A DNA stretch of 6,534 nt from an uncultured Clostridia bacterium (GCA_904419095.1 CAJFQT010000082.1:1-6534), one strand, 5' to 3'. Shown: positions 1 to 5,820, counted from the stretch's first letter. The notes: a model not told the origin generated them from the letters alone. A program made the numbers and translations.

Positions 1-127
1 TATTGGTGGTAGAGATACAACATCAAAAGAAATTGAATCTGTATACAAAGATTTAGAAGAAATTGCAAATACAGGAAAAGTAGAAAATCCTTATCGTTAC
101 TTAGGATTAAGAAGGGAGGAAAAATAA
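1..127 (+). CDS. porA: 2-oxoacid:ferredoxin oxidoreductase alpha subunit, C-terminal end (partial)
   Basis: This is the last 41 codons of a gene entering from the left; the reading frame starts at base 2 and ends with TAA at 125-127. The peptide begins IGGRDTTSKEIESVYKDL and ends ENPYRYLGLRREEK. This matches the C-terminal tail of pyruvate:ferredoxin oxidoreductase alpha subunits, where an IGGRD motif is followed by a helix and a short 'GLR' tail. The porB start codon follows the TAA with no gap, so the two are translationally coupled subunits of one enzyme. The alpha subunit carries part of the thiamine diphosphate (TPP) pocket and binds the 2-oxoacid. Gamma and delta subunit genes would be expected further left. 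Pyruvate specificity is inferred from the well-matched beta subunit. Confidence 0.85.
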   Translation, partial: IGGRDTTSKEIESVYKDLEEIANTGKVENPYRYLGLRREEK

Positions 128-1078
128 ATGCCATATAATTTAAAAGAAGTTGTAGCAAATAAACCTTCTCGTTTTACAGAAGGACATAGAATGTGTGCAG
201 GTTGTGGAGCTCCTCCTGTTGCAAGACACATAATGAGAGCATTAAAACCAGAAGACCATGCTGTAGTTGCCGTGGCAACTGGATGTATGGAAGTATCAAC
301 ATTTATGTACCCATACACAGCTTGGACAGACTCATTTATACACACAGCATTTGAATGTGCAGGTGCCACATTATCTGGAGCAGAAGCCGCATACAAATCA
401 ATGAAAAAGCAAGGAAAATTACCAGAAGATAAACATACAAAATTCATAGCATTTGGTGGAGATGGAGGAACATATGATATAGGACTTCAATCACTATCAG
501 GAGCAATGGAAAGACGTCATGACATGGTATATGTATGTTATGACAATGGAGCATACATGAACACAGGAATCCAAAGATCATCAGCAACACCAAAATTTGC
601 TGACACAACAACATCACCAGCCGGAACAGTAATCCCAGGAAAAGCACAAGAAAGAAAAGATTTAACAAAAGTAATGGTAGGACATCACTTACCATATGTA
701 GCACAAACACTAGCAATGAACAACTTTGCTGACCTATACCAAAAAGCAGAAAAAGCAATATACACAGAAGGACCATGTTTCCTAAACGTAATGGCACCAT
801 GTCCAAGAGGATGGGGATACCCAACAGAAGACCTAATGAAAATCAACAAACTAGCAGCAGACACATGTTACTGGCCATTATATGAAGTAGTAGATGGTGT
901 ATATCACATAACATACAAACCAGCTAAAAAATTACCTGTTGAAGAATTCTTAAAACCACAAAAACGTTTTAGACATATGTTTAAACCAGGAAATGAGTGG
1001 ATGATAGCAGAATTCCAAAGAATAGTAGATAAAAGATGGCAAGAATTATTAGACTTAGAAGAAATGACAAACAAATAG
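128..1078 (+). CDS. porB: Pyruvate:ferredoxin oxidoreductase beta subunit
   Basis: This 316-aa protein is the TPP-binding subunit of PFOR. The enzyme oxidatively decarboxylates pyruvate to acetyl-CoA and CO2 in the cytoplasm and reduces ferredoxin. The TPP/Mg site is visible as GGDGGTYDIG (residues about 110-119) with D112, followed by YDNGAYMNTGIQRS (138-151) with N140. Four cysteines are placed as in the family's proximal [4Fe-4S] cluster: C23 and C26 (MCAGCGAP), C53 (ATGCMEV) and C225 (APCPRGWG). The length is normal for stand-alone PorB proteins (about 310-325 aa), and the N-terminus MPYNLKEVV resembles that of Thermotoga PorB as I recall it. The start is fixed by a GGGAGGA ribosome site at 114-120, and ATG directly abuts the porA stop. 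The middle of the gene uses A/C-rich codons, as expected of a highly expressed gene. PFOR is the best call over 2-ketoisovalerate oxidoreductase, but substrate cannot be proven from sequence. Confidence 0.95.
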   Translation: MPYNLKEVVANKPSRFTEGHRMCAGCGAPPVARHIMRALKPEDHAVVAVATGCMEVSTFMYPYTAWTDSFIHTAFECAGATLSGAEAAYKSMKKQGKLPEDKHTKFIAFGGDGGTYDIGLQSLSGAMERRHDMVYVCYDNGAYMNTGIQRSSATPKFADTTTSPAGTVIPGKAQERKDLTKVMVGHHLPYVAQTLAMNNFADLYQKAEKAIYTEGPCFLNVMAPCPRGWGYPTEDLMKINKLAADTCYWPLYEVVDGVYHITYKPAKKLPVEEFLKPQKRFRHMFKPGNEWMIAEFQRIVDKRWQELLDLEEMTNK

Positions 1079-1135
1079 GGATTTAGGAACGGTCCTTAAA
1101 ATCCCTCCTAGGAGGGATTTTGGGGACCGTCCTTT
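1079..1135 (+). repeat. Palindromic intergenic repeat, copy 1 (likely also a terminator)
   Basis: The element starts at the base after the porB stop. Its core is a perfect 12-bp inverted repeat with no spacer: AAAATCCCTCCT (1098-1109) and AGGAGGGATTTT (1110-1121). In RNA, UU/GG wobble pairs extend the stem, followed by GGTCC (1091-1095) with GGACC (1124-1128). The whole structure is about 49 nt with G+C far above its surroundings, and it is followed by a T-rich tract (1133-1145). A related copy lies at 2425-2485 in the opposite orientation. The GGATTTAGG lead-in is shared, as is the ATTTTGGGGAC...CCTT exit. It resembles REP/MITE-type palindromes that double as transcription terminators. No transposase is visible in the window. 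Confidence 0.85.
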
Positions 1136-1164
1136 AATTTTTTAAATTTTATATAATAAAAATT

Positions 1165-1207
1165 AAAAAATCCTGGAGACTTAATTGTATCTCCAGGGTA
1201 TTTTTTT
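1165..1207. terminator. Bidirectional Rho-independent terminator
   Basis: The stem CCTGGAGA (1172-1179) pairs perfectly with TCTCCAGG (1190-1197) around a 10-nt loop. On the plus strand it is followed by GTA and seven T (1201-1207). On the minus strand it is followed by A and six T (complement of 1165-1170). It lies between the convergent porB and coiled-coil genes and can terminate both. The minus-strand stop codon (1211-1213) is only 13 nt from the stem. Confidence 0.9.
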
Positions 1208-1210
1208 GCT

Positions 1211-1876
1211 TTAGAAATTAATTTTTCTTGCTTCTTCTTCAAACCATTTTTGTGCGTTATCCTCATCTTTTATGCAACACCAATTTGATGAGTTAGCTGT
1301 ATATGCCCTCACAAATTCTTCTGGTAACTCGCTATTTTCAATGTCTATTATTTTTCTCCTACGCTCGAAATTAAACGTGTCTTCGTAGTATTTTACAAAT
1401 ACTTTATAAGCAACATCAACAATTTCTCTTGTTACTGCTAATTTCATATCATTTTCAGCAACATAATCACATATATAACGAATACTAGTGTTTATTTTGC
1501 ATAAAACCTCCTGCTTATCTTGTTTTAAATTTATAAGTTGTTTTTCTTGTTCATATAATTTTTCAAGTAATTGTGGTATTTGTTCAGCATCACTATTGCT
1601 CGTATCTAAAAAATTTGACACTTCTTTCATAAAATCGTCTGTATTCACAGATTTAAATTTTTCTTTTAACTTATTAAATTTTTCTGAACTTAATAAGTCT
1701 TTTAGTTCTGAAGCTGTTACTACTGCTTCCTTCTTTTCTTCTAAAGTGCTTATTTCACATTCGATGCTTTCAATTTGTGCTTGCAATAAATTATACGCTT
1801 CAGCATACAATGCATATCCCCGACACTCTTGTTCAAATAACTTTTGAATGGTTTCTTGAATTTGTTCTTTTTTCAT
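1211..1876 (-). CDS. Hypothetical helical/coiled-coil protein
   Basis: I do not recognise this 221-aa protein. It has no signal peptide or membrane segment, and it is strongly charged and helical. Heptad-like stretches lie at about residues 30-52 (LLQAQIESIECEISTLEEKK) and 100-128 (IPQLLEKLYEQEKQLINLK). A basic-then-acidic C-terminal part contains ERRRKIIDIE (171-180) and SSNWCCIKDED (196-206). Five cysteines (18, 40, 126, 136 and the pair 200/201) form no obvious metal site. The ATG start is supported by AAAAGGAGT (complement of 1884-1892), and a good promoter lies 46-75 nt upstream. It is therefore probably an expressed single-gene unit. It ends at a bidirectional terminator and sits in an accessory pocket bounded by two palindromic repeats. 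The function is unknown; structural scaffold or phage/defence accessory roles are only possibilities. Confidence 0.75.
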   Translation of the reverse strand: MKKEQIQETIQKLFEQECRGYALYAEAYNLLQAQIESIECEISTLEEKKEAVVTASELKDLLSSEKFNKLKEKFKSVNTDDFMKEVSNFLDTSNSDAEQIPQLLEKLYEQEKQLINLKQDKQEVLCKINTSIRYICDYVAENDMKLAVTREIVDVAYKVFVKYYEDTFNFERRRKIIDIENSELPEEFVRAYTANSSNWCCIKDEDNAQKWFEEEARKINF

Positions 1877-1922
1877 GTTTCTACTCCTTTTCTAAAGCCT
1901 TTTTCAATAAGTTTCTGCTTAC

Positions 1923-1951
1923 ACTATACCATATAATTATGTAGATTTCAA
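1923..1951 (-). promoter_or_regulatory. Promoter of the coiled-coil gene
   Basis: Reading the minus strand, TTGAAA (1946-1951) is followed by a 17-nt spacer and TATAGT (1923-1928). This is a good sigma-A type match (TTGACA/TATAAT). It predicts a short leader of about 40 nt that includes the AAAAGGAGT ribosome site. The element was found by eye. Confidence 0.75.
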
Positions 1952-1979
1952 GTTTGATTTTTTACATATTTTTTATGAT

Positions 1980-2145
1980 TTATTTCTTCTTTTCTATTAA
2001 AGAAATTTTATTCTTTCCTACTCCTAAAATTGCACATATAGTTTTATTACTCACTTTATATTTTTTATTTAAATAATCCTTAAATTTTAAAATTAAATAA
2101 TTAGATTTTTTTATTTCATTTAAAGATGTTTGATATTCTTGGCAT
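1980..2145 (-). pseudogene. Small helix-turn-helix-like ORF with a frameshifted start
   Basis: On the minus strand a near-perfect AAGGAGG (2150-2156) precedes an ATG (2143-2145), but that frame stops after nine codons (MPRISNIFK). One base over, an uninterrupted frame of 54 codons runs from 2144 to the TAA at 1980-1982. It reads QEYQTSLNEIKKSNYLIL, then FKDYLNKKYKVSN, then KTICAILGVGKNKISLIE with a KKK end. The final part looks like a DNA-binding helix-turn-helix (TICAILGVGKNKISLIE). This frame has no start codon of its own and is closed upstream by TAA, so a one-base shift just after the ATG separates a strong ribosome site from its coding frame. The SD-ATG spacing is also short (4 nt). The simplest reading is a recently inactivated gene for a small regulator. 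A sequencing error or a frameshift at the start codon cannot be excluded. Confidence 0.5.
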
Positions 2146-2424
2146 TATTCCTCCTTGTATTTTTACAATTATTTTTAAAATTTAGACTCAAATTCAATTA
2201 TATTTTAGATTAAAAATTAAACTACAAAATCTCGATATATAATATATTAATAATTTTTCTATTGTATTTTTGTTAACATTCTGGAATTTTTTTATTTAGA
2301 ATTCAAAATTAGTTTAAAATTAAATAATTAAATCTCATTAAACATCTGTATAACTAAATAGATTATGAATAAAATTTATAACTTTACTAAAATATTTCGA
2401 AAAAATTTAAAAATTTCTTTAAAA
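2146..2424. other. AT-rich intergenic DNA with no intact gene
   Basis: No credible start codon and ribosome site with an open frame was found on either strand. The DNA is extremely AT-rich. An 18-bp string (TTTAAAATTAAATAATTA) occurs here at 2313-2330 and again at 2086-2103 inside the helix-turn-helix remnant. On the minus strand the flanking bases also follow a similar order, with FNEI, NYLIL and NTIE-like fragments in broken frames. This could be a decayed second copy of the small ORF. With this base composition, chance similarity is a real alternative. Confidence 0.4.
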
Positions 2425-2485
2425 TTTTTAAGGTCCGTCCCCAAAATTCCTCTTAGGGGGGATTTTGGGGTACGTCCCTAAATCC
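2425..2485 (-). repeat. Palindromic intergenic repeat, copy 2 (likely also a terminator)
   Basis: This is a second copy of the element at 1079-1135, read on the minus strand. It begins GGATTTAGGG at the base after the ferredoxin stop codon. Arms CCCCAAAAT (2439-2447) and ATTTTGGGG (2462-2470) pair perfectly, and the interior CCTC/GGGG bases pair partly. The outer GG(T/A)C bases pair less well than in copy 1. A T-rich tract follows on the minus strand (complement of about 2400-2430), so it probably terminates the holB-ricT-ferredoxin transcript. The two copies differ at scattered positions but share length, lead-in, core and exit. Confidence 0.8.
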
Positions 2486-2656
2486 TTATTCTTCTTCTGG
2501 TGCTCCTACAGGACAAACTCCTGCACATGTTCCACAGCTTATACAAGCTGATTGATCTATCACAAATTTATCATCTCCTTGTGATATGCATCCTACTGGA
2601 CATTCAGCAGCACATGCTCCACATGATATACATTTATCTGTAATTTTATATGCCAT
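2486..2656 (-). CDS. Clostridial-type 2[4Fe-4S] ferredoxin
   Basis: This 56-aa protein begins MAYKITDKCISCGACAAECP and ends with the VCPVGAPEEE tail. Two complete CxxCxxCxxxCP motifs are present: C9, C12, C15, C19 and C38, C41, C44, C48. Each cluster takes three cysteines from one motif and the fourth from the other. The length and the AYKI... and ...PVGAP signatures match the classic small soluble electron carriers of Clostridium. C23 (VGCIS) is an extra cysteine where many relatives have Asn-Ala. The start is supported by a textbook AGGAGGTGA (complement of 2662-2670), with the AGGAGG core 8 nt before ATG. It lies 37 nt after ricT in the same direction with no intervening terminator, so it is probably co-transcribed with it. 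It faces porB, whose enzyme reduces ferredoxins of this kind. Confidence 0.95.
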   Translation of the reverse strand: MAYKITDKCISCGACAAECPVGCISQGDDKFVIDQSACISCGTCAGVCPVGAPEEE

Positions 2657-2693
2657 TTTTTTCACCTCCTTTAATTACTTTTTTTCATTTGTT

Positions 2694-3608
2694 TTAAATA
2701 TCTTCTTCTTCTTTTATATCTTCTTTTTCTAAATTTTCTAGTTCTTCTAGCTCTTTTTGATGTTCTAGTTCTTCTTCATTGATTTGCTCTTGTACTACAT
2801 CTTTTATTATTTTTACATCTTTTGCATCATATCTTTTATAACTATATCCTTCTTCATTTTGAAATTTTACTTTTAATCTTTCTTTTAATGTTTCTATACT
2901 GTCTACTTCTCCCTCTCCGTCTTCTGTTTTTACTATAGCTCCTACATGTGGTAATCTTGAAAGTTTTTCTGCATAAACATTGTCTTCATATTTTAAACAA
3001 CACATTAGTCTTCCGCAGTTTCCTGATATTTTTGAAGGATTTAGTGATATATTTTGTTCTTTTGCCATTTTTATTGATACCGCTTCAAAATCTCTTAAAA
3101 ATGTGCAACAACATAGTTCTCTACCACATACTCCATTTCCACCTATTCTTTTTACTTGATCTCTTACCCCTATTTGTCTTAGCTCTATACGCGTTTTGTA
3201 AATTGCTGCTAAGTCTTTTACTAATTCACGAAAGTCTATTCTTCCTTCTGCAGTAAAGAAAAATAAAATTTTACTTCCGTCAAATTTACATTCTACATCT
3301 ATTAGATTCATTTCTAATTTATGTTTCTTTATTTTTTCTTGGCAAACTTTAAACGCTTCTTTTTCTGTTTTTTTGCATTGTTCATAATGCTTATTATCTT
3401 TATTATTTGCTATTCTTATTACTTTTTTTAATGGTTCTAGTATTTTTTCGTCTTTTATTTTTCTATTTGGAATTAATACCTCTCCATATTCTTCTCCTTG
3501 AGCAGTTTCTACAATTACTTTATCTCCTTTTTCAACTTTTAAGTATTTAGGATTAAAGAAATATATTTTACCTAATTTTTTAAATCTTACTCCAATGATG
3601 TTTTTCAA
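2694..3608 (-). CDS. ricT: PSP1-domain regulatory iron-sulfur protein RicT (YaaT)
   Basis: This 304-aa protein belongs to the YaaT/RicT family. In Bacillus, RicT works with RicA and RicF as an Fe-S-containing complex that assists RNase Y in mRNA maturation and affects sporulation, competence and biofilm formation. The N-terminus (GVRFKKLGKIYFFNP) and the PSP1 C-terminal domain (about residues 60-145) fit well. So do the cysteine motifs GNGVCGRELCCCTFLRDF (158-174) and SGNCGRLMCCLKYE (195-208). The last 30 residues form a Glu/Lys-rich acidic tail, which makes it somewhat longer than the Bacillus protein (about 275 aa). The start is TTG: AGAGGTGG (complement of 3613-3620) sits just upstream, the family N-terminus begins here, and the next in-frame Met is residue 100. 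It lies 28 nt after holB, the conserved Firmicutes order. Confidence 0.93.
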   Translation of the reverse strand: MKNIIGVRFKKLGKIYFFNPKYLKVEKGDKVIVETAQGEEYGEVLIPNRKIKDEKILEPLKKVIRIANNKDNKHYEQCKKTEKEAFKVCQEKIKKHKLEMNLIDVECKFDGSKILFFFTAEGRIDFRELVKDLAAIYKTRIELRQIGVRDQVKRIGGNGVCGRELCCCTFLRDFEAVSIKMAKEQNISLNPSKISGNCGRLMCCLKYEDNVYAEKLSRLPHVGAIVKTEDGEGEVDSIETLKERLKVKFQNEEGYSYKRYDAKDVKIIKDVVQEQINEEELEHQKELEELENLEKEDIKEEEDI

Positions 3609-3636
3609 ATTTCCACCTCTTTTATTTATGTTTTAT

Positions 3637-4527
3637 TTATGAAATTGTTTCTTTCATCTTCAATAACATATTATCTATACTCATATCATAATTTGCGTTG
3701 GATTTCAACCTTTTTTTAGTATTTTCAACAATTTCTACACATTTTGCATATTTATATGATGTCTTTGCCAAACTTAATATTATGATATTTATAAATTCTA
3801 AAATATCAAATATTTCTTCTTTTGATTTATAAATTATTTCAGAAGTTTTAAGTATATCTATAATACTTTTTTCTTGAATCTTTTTTATTATCTCTTCTAT
3901 ATTTTCATACATTTCATATCGTTCCTGCATTTTTAATGCTTTTCCTATGCTTCCTTGATATGATTCTAACATTAAGCCACTTCTTACTTTTATTTGATAT
4001 CTATTTTCTAAAAATTCTTTTAGTTCACTATTAGAAAGTTGTTCAAAATGCATTATTAAACAGCGTGATTTTATTGTACTTAAGAAAAAATTTTCATTTT
4101 TTCCTATTAATATTATTATTACAAATTCTGGTGGTTCTTCTAATGTTTTTAATAAACAGTTTTGTGCTTCAGGTGTCATTTTGTCACTATCATTAATAAT
4201 ATATACTTTTCTTTCTGATGTTATAGGTTTTTCTACAACTTTTTTCTGGAATTCTCTTATTGTATCTATTTTTAACGTGTTTCCTTCTGGCTCTATTATT
4301 TGAAAATCAGGATGGTTTTCACTGTTGAATTCCACACAAGATTTGCAGTAATTACAAGGTTTATTTTCCCCTAGACATAATATATTTTTTGCAAATTCTT
4401 TTGCTATTTCTTTTTTTCCAATTCCTTCTTCACCAATAAACATGTAACTATGTGATATTTGATTATTTTTTATTGCTTCTTCTAATTCTTGTTTTATTTT
4501 TTCATTTCCTATTATATTGTTAAACAT
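3637..4527 (-). CDS. holB: DNA polymerase III clamp-loader subunit delta'
   Basis: This 296-aa AAA+-fold protein is the delta' subunit of the clamp loader, which opens the beta sliding clamp and places it on primed DNA. Visible motifs are SHSYMFIGEEGIGKKEIA with a P-loop-like GEEGIGK (32-38), and a zinc-binding cysteine set C51, C58, C61, C64. A Walker B-like region IINDSDKM (110-117) is followed by NCLLKTLEEPP (123-133) and the sensor-1 SRC motif (154-156). The P-loop Lys is followed by Lys instead of Thr/Ser, consistent with delta' not being an active ATPase. The second half is divergent, as usual in Firmicutes, and the length is slightly below the Bacillus protein. AAAGGA (complement of 4535-4540) is 7 nt before ATG. 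It probably heads an operon with ricT and ferredoxin. Confidence 0.93.
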   Translation of the reverse strand: MFNNIIGNEKIKQELEEAIKNNQISHSYMFIGEEGIGKKEIAKEFAKNILCLGENKPCNYCKSCVEFNSENHPDFQIIEPEGNTLKIDTIREFQKKVVEKPITSERKVYIINDSDKMTPEAQNCLLKTLEEPPEFVIIILIGKNENFFLSTIKSRCLIMHFEQLSNSELKEFLENRYQIKVRSGLMLESYQGSIGKALKMQERYEMYENIEEIIKKIQEKSIIDILKTSEIIYKSKEEIFDILEFINIIILSLAKTSYKYAKCVEIVENTKKRLKSNANYDMSIDNMLLKMKETIS

Positions 4528-4565
4528 AATTTTATCCTTTCTTATGGATTAATTATATGAAAAAT

Positions 4566-4650
4566 CAGATTGCCTTTAAATTATTTGTTAATAATGTCAT
4601 ATTTTTATGCTAGAGCTATTATAACATATTAAATAATTTTCAGCAATCTG
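4566..4650. repeat. 85-nt imperfect palindrome overlapping the holB promoter
   Basis: Outer arms CAGATTGC (4566-4573) and GCAATCTG (4643-4650) pair perfectly. After a 4/3-nt internal loop, AAATTATTT (4578-4586) pairs with AAATAATTT (4631-4639). A third segment, TAATAATGT (4589-4597), pairs with ACATATTA (4624-4631) with one bulged A and one shared base. The three nested segments in register make chance less likely despite the high AT content. The right arm contains the -35 box and the -10 box lies just inside the loop. The left arm would be in the holB leader, so the full hairpin can form only in DNA or in read-through RNA from lepB. Confidence 0.6.
4618..4646 (-). promoter_or_regulatory. Promoter of the holB-ricT-ferredoxin operon
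   Basis: On the minus strand a consensus TATAAT (4618-4623) is preceded at 17 nt by TTGCTG (4641-4646). Transcription would start near 4611, giving a leader of about 84 nt. The -35 box is a half match (TTG conserved), but the -10 box is perfect. It lies between the lepB stop (4674) and the holB start (4527). Confidence 0.7.
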
Positions 4651-4673
4651 TTAATTTTTTATATTTTTACTAT

Positions 4674-5330
4674 TTATTCTACTTTTCCCCATTGATTTAA
4701 TGGCCAAATTCTTAAAGCAACTTTACTTTCTATTTTCTCTAAAGGTATACACCCAAAAGCTCTACAATCAGTACTATGTGTTCTATTATCTCCCATTGCA
4801 AATACACAATTATCTGGCACTACAAAATCATCAAATCCTGTGTATAATTCTGTATTTGATACATCTGTTACTATTCCATCTTGCAAATAATCTTCTTGCA
4901 ATTCTTCCCCATTTATAAACACTTTTCCTTCTTTTATTTCTACATGCTCTCCTGGTAATGCAATTACTCTTTTTATATAGCTTTCTTTTCCTATTTCTAG
5001 TACATAATATGAAAATTTAGAAAAAATATTTGTTGGCTCATTTTCATACTTTGCTACTGGATTAGCTTCATCTATTTCATCCGCTCTGTATTGTTTTTTA
5101 CTAGGTGCTTCAAATGTTATTATATCTCCTCTTTCTGGAAGTGTTTTTGTTGTTCTTCCCCATCTATTTAACCATAATCTTTGATTTTCTACCAATGTCG
5201 GATACATTGATACTTGTTTTACTATTGTTGGAGTTCCTATAAAGTATCTAAAAATTAATGCTAATATTACTGCAATTACTATACAATATACCCATTCTAA
5301 CGCTTCTTTCACTCTAGGGCTAATTTTCAA
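4674..5330 (-). CDS. lepB: Signal peptidase I
   Basis: This 218-aa membrane-anchored serine protease removes signal peptides from exported proteins on the outer face of the cytoplasmic membrane. One N-terminal membrane helix (about residues 12-31, WVYCIVIAVILALIFRYF) is followed by the catalytic serine box VSMYPTL with S41. The lysine box YIKRVIALPGE has the general base K120, and the final conserved box is MGDNRTHSTDCRAFG (179-193). The usual SxDSR reads STDCR here, with Cys in place of the second Ser. The start is TTG (5328-5330): GAAGGA lies about 7 nt upstream, the N-terminal charged stretch and anchor need this start, and the next Met (M42) is inside the active site. An internal GTG at codon 7 has no ribosome site. 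A good promoter is just upstream, so it is probably transcribed on its own. Confidence 0.95.
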   Translation of the reverse strand: MKISPRVKEALEWVYCIVIAVILALIFRYFIGTPTIVKQVSMYPTLVENQRLWLNRWGRTTKTLPERGDIITFEAPSKKQYRADEIDEANPVAKYENEPTNIFSKFSYYVLEIGKESYIKRVIALPGEHVEIKEGKVFINGEELQEDYLQDGIVTDVSNTELYTGFDDFVVPDNCVFAMGDNRTHSTDCRAFGCIPLEKIESKVALRIWPLNQWGKVE

Positions 5331-5367
5331 CTTATTTTCCTTCTTTCTTTTTTATTTTTGCCTTTCT

Positions 5368-5396
5368 ATTATACATTAATTTTTTTTAGATATCAA
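5368..5396 (-). promoter_or_regulatory. Promoter of lepB
   Basis: On the minus strand TTGATA (5391-5396), a 17-nt spacer and a perfect TATAAT (5368-5373) lie about 40-65 nt before the TTG start. The element begins only 14 nt after the stop codon of the ribbon-helix-helix gene. No terminator hairpin was seen between them, so some read-through into lepB is possible. Confidence 0.8.
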
Positions 5397-5409
5397 TTAA
5401 TTTTTTAAA

Positions 5410-5757
5410 TTATTTTTTCTTTTGTTCATAATATTTATCTAATCCTTCTTTTATAGCAACATTAATCAATTTAGTTATTGAAATTCCATATTCTTTTCGC
5501 ATATTATCTAATTTTTCATACATTGATTCTCTTATAATAATTGATCTAGCAACACTTATTTCATTTTTTGGTTTTTGATATATTACTATTTTCTTATCTA
5601 TATTAAAATCTTCTATACATGCATCTATTATCTTATTTACTGAGGCCTCTAATTTAGTTGATGCAATTTCTTTTAGTTCATCATATAAAGTTCCTTCTAT
5701 TTCAGTTGATTTTTTTATAAGTTCTTCCTTTTTATTAAATTTTTGAAACCAATACAT
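5410..5757 (-). CDS. Tandem ribbon-helix-helix DNA-binding protein (probable regulator)
   Basis: This 115-aa protein appears to carry two ribbon-helix-helix (Arc/CopG-like) modules. The first is at about residues 18-51 (EGTLYDELKEIASTKLEASV and the helix after it). The second and clearer one is at 68-111, with a strand SVARSIIIRES, then helix MYEKLDNMRKEY, turn GIS, and helix ITKLINVAIKEGLDKYY. Such proteins bind operators as dimers, with the strand in the major groove; two modules in one chain could form a single-chain dimer. The start is ATG at 5755-5757, because AGGAG (complement of 5767-5771) lies 9 nt upstream. An in-frame GTG 14 codons earlier (5797-5799) has no ribosome site. It is divergent from the MutS-like/Avd-like operon and shares its control region. 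No partner toxin gene is adjacent, so a toxin-antitoxin role is not supported. The exact family is uncertain. Confidence 0.7.
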   Translation of the reverse strand: MYWFQKFNKKEELIKKSTEIEGTLYDELKEIASTKLEASVNKIIDACIEDFNIDKKIVIYQKPKNEISVARSIIIRESMYEKLDNMRKEYGISITKLINVAIKEGLDKYYEQKKK

Positions 5758-5811
5758 TTTATTAATCTCCTCTCTAATATCTTTAGATATTATTATCACT
5801 ATAACATTTTG

Positions 5812-5820
5812 ATTATAGCA
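5812..5820 (-). promoter_or_regulatory. Extended -10 promoter of the ribbon-helix-helix gene
   Basis: On the minus strand TGCTATAAT combines a perfect -10 box (5812-5817) with the TGn extension. No good -35 lies at 16-18 nt; TTGTTA occurs at a 20-nt spacing. Extended -10 promoters can work without a -35. The leader would be about 50 nt. Confidence 0.55.

Noticed and set aside
97..447. A minus-strand open frame across the porA-porB junction
   Set aside because: It overlaps two recognised coding regions entirely and has no family features.
444..824. A long minus-strand open frame inside porB
   Set aside because: It is a shadow of porB: very Leu/Phe-rich composition, no ribosome site, and the opposite strand is a clear conserved gene.
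1079..2485. The two palindromes as ends of a composite transposon or CRISPR-like repeats
   Set aside because: No transposase lies between them, no target-site duplication was seen, and two copies without regular spacers do not make an array.
4528..4611. A riboswitch in the holB leader
   Set aside because: The leader is only about 84 nt, nearly all A/T, and matches no aptamer pattern I know; the only structure is the palindrome arm and a small AT hairpin.
4700..4918. A plus-strand open frame within lepB
   Set aside because: It lies opposite the catalytic region of a well-supported signal peptidase and has low-complexity composition.
5410..5757. Ribbon-helix-helix gene as an antitoxin
   Set aside because: Neither neighbour looks like a toxin; lepB is housekeeping and has its own promoter, and the divergent gene is MutS-like.
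5758..5799. GTG start giving a 14-codon longer ribbon-helix-helix protein
   Set aside because: No ribosome site precedes the GTG, whereas the ATG at 5757 has AGGAG at good spacing.
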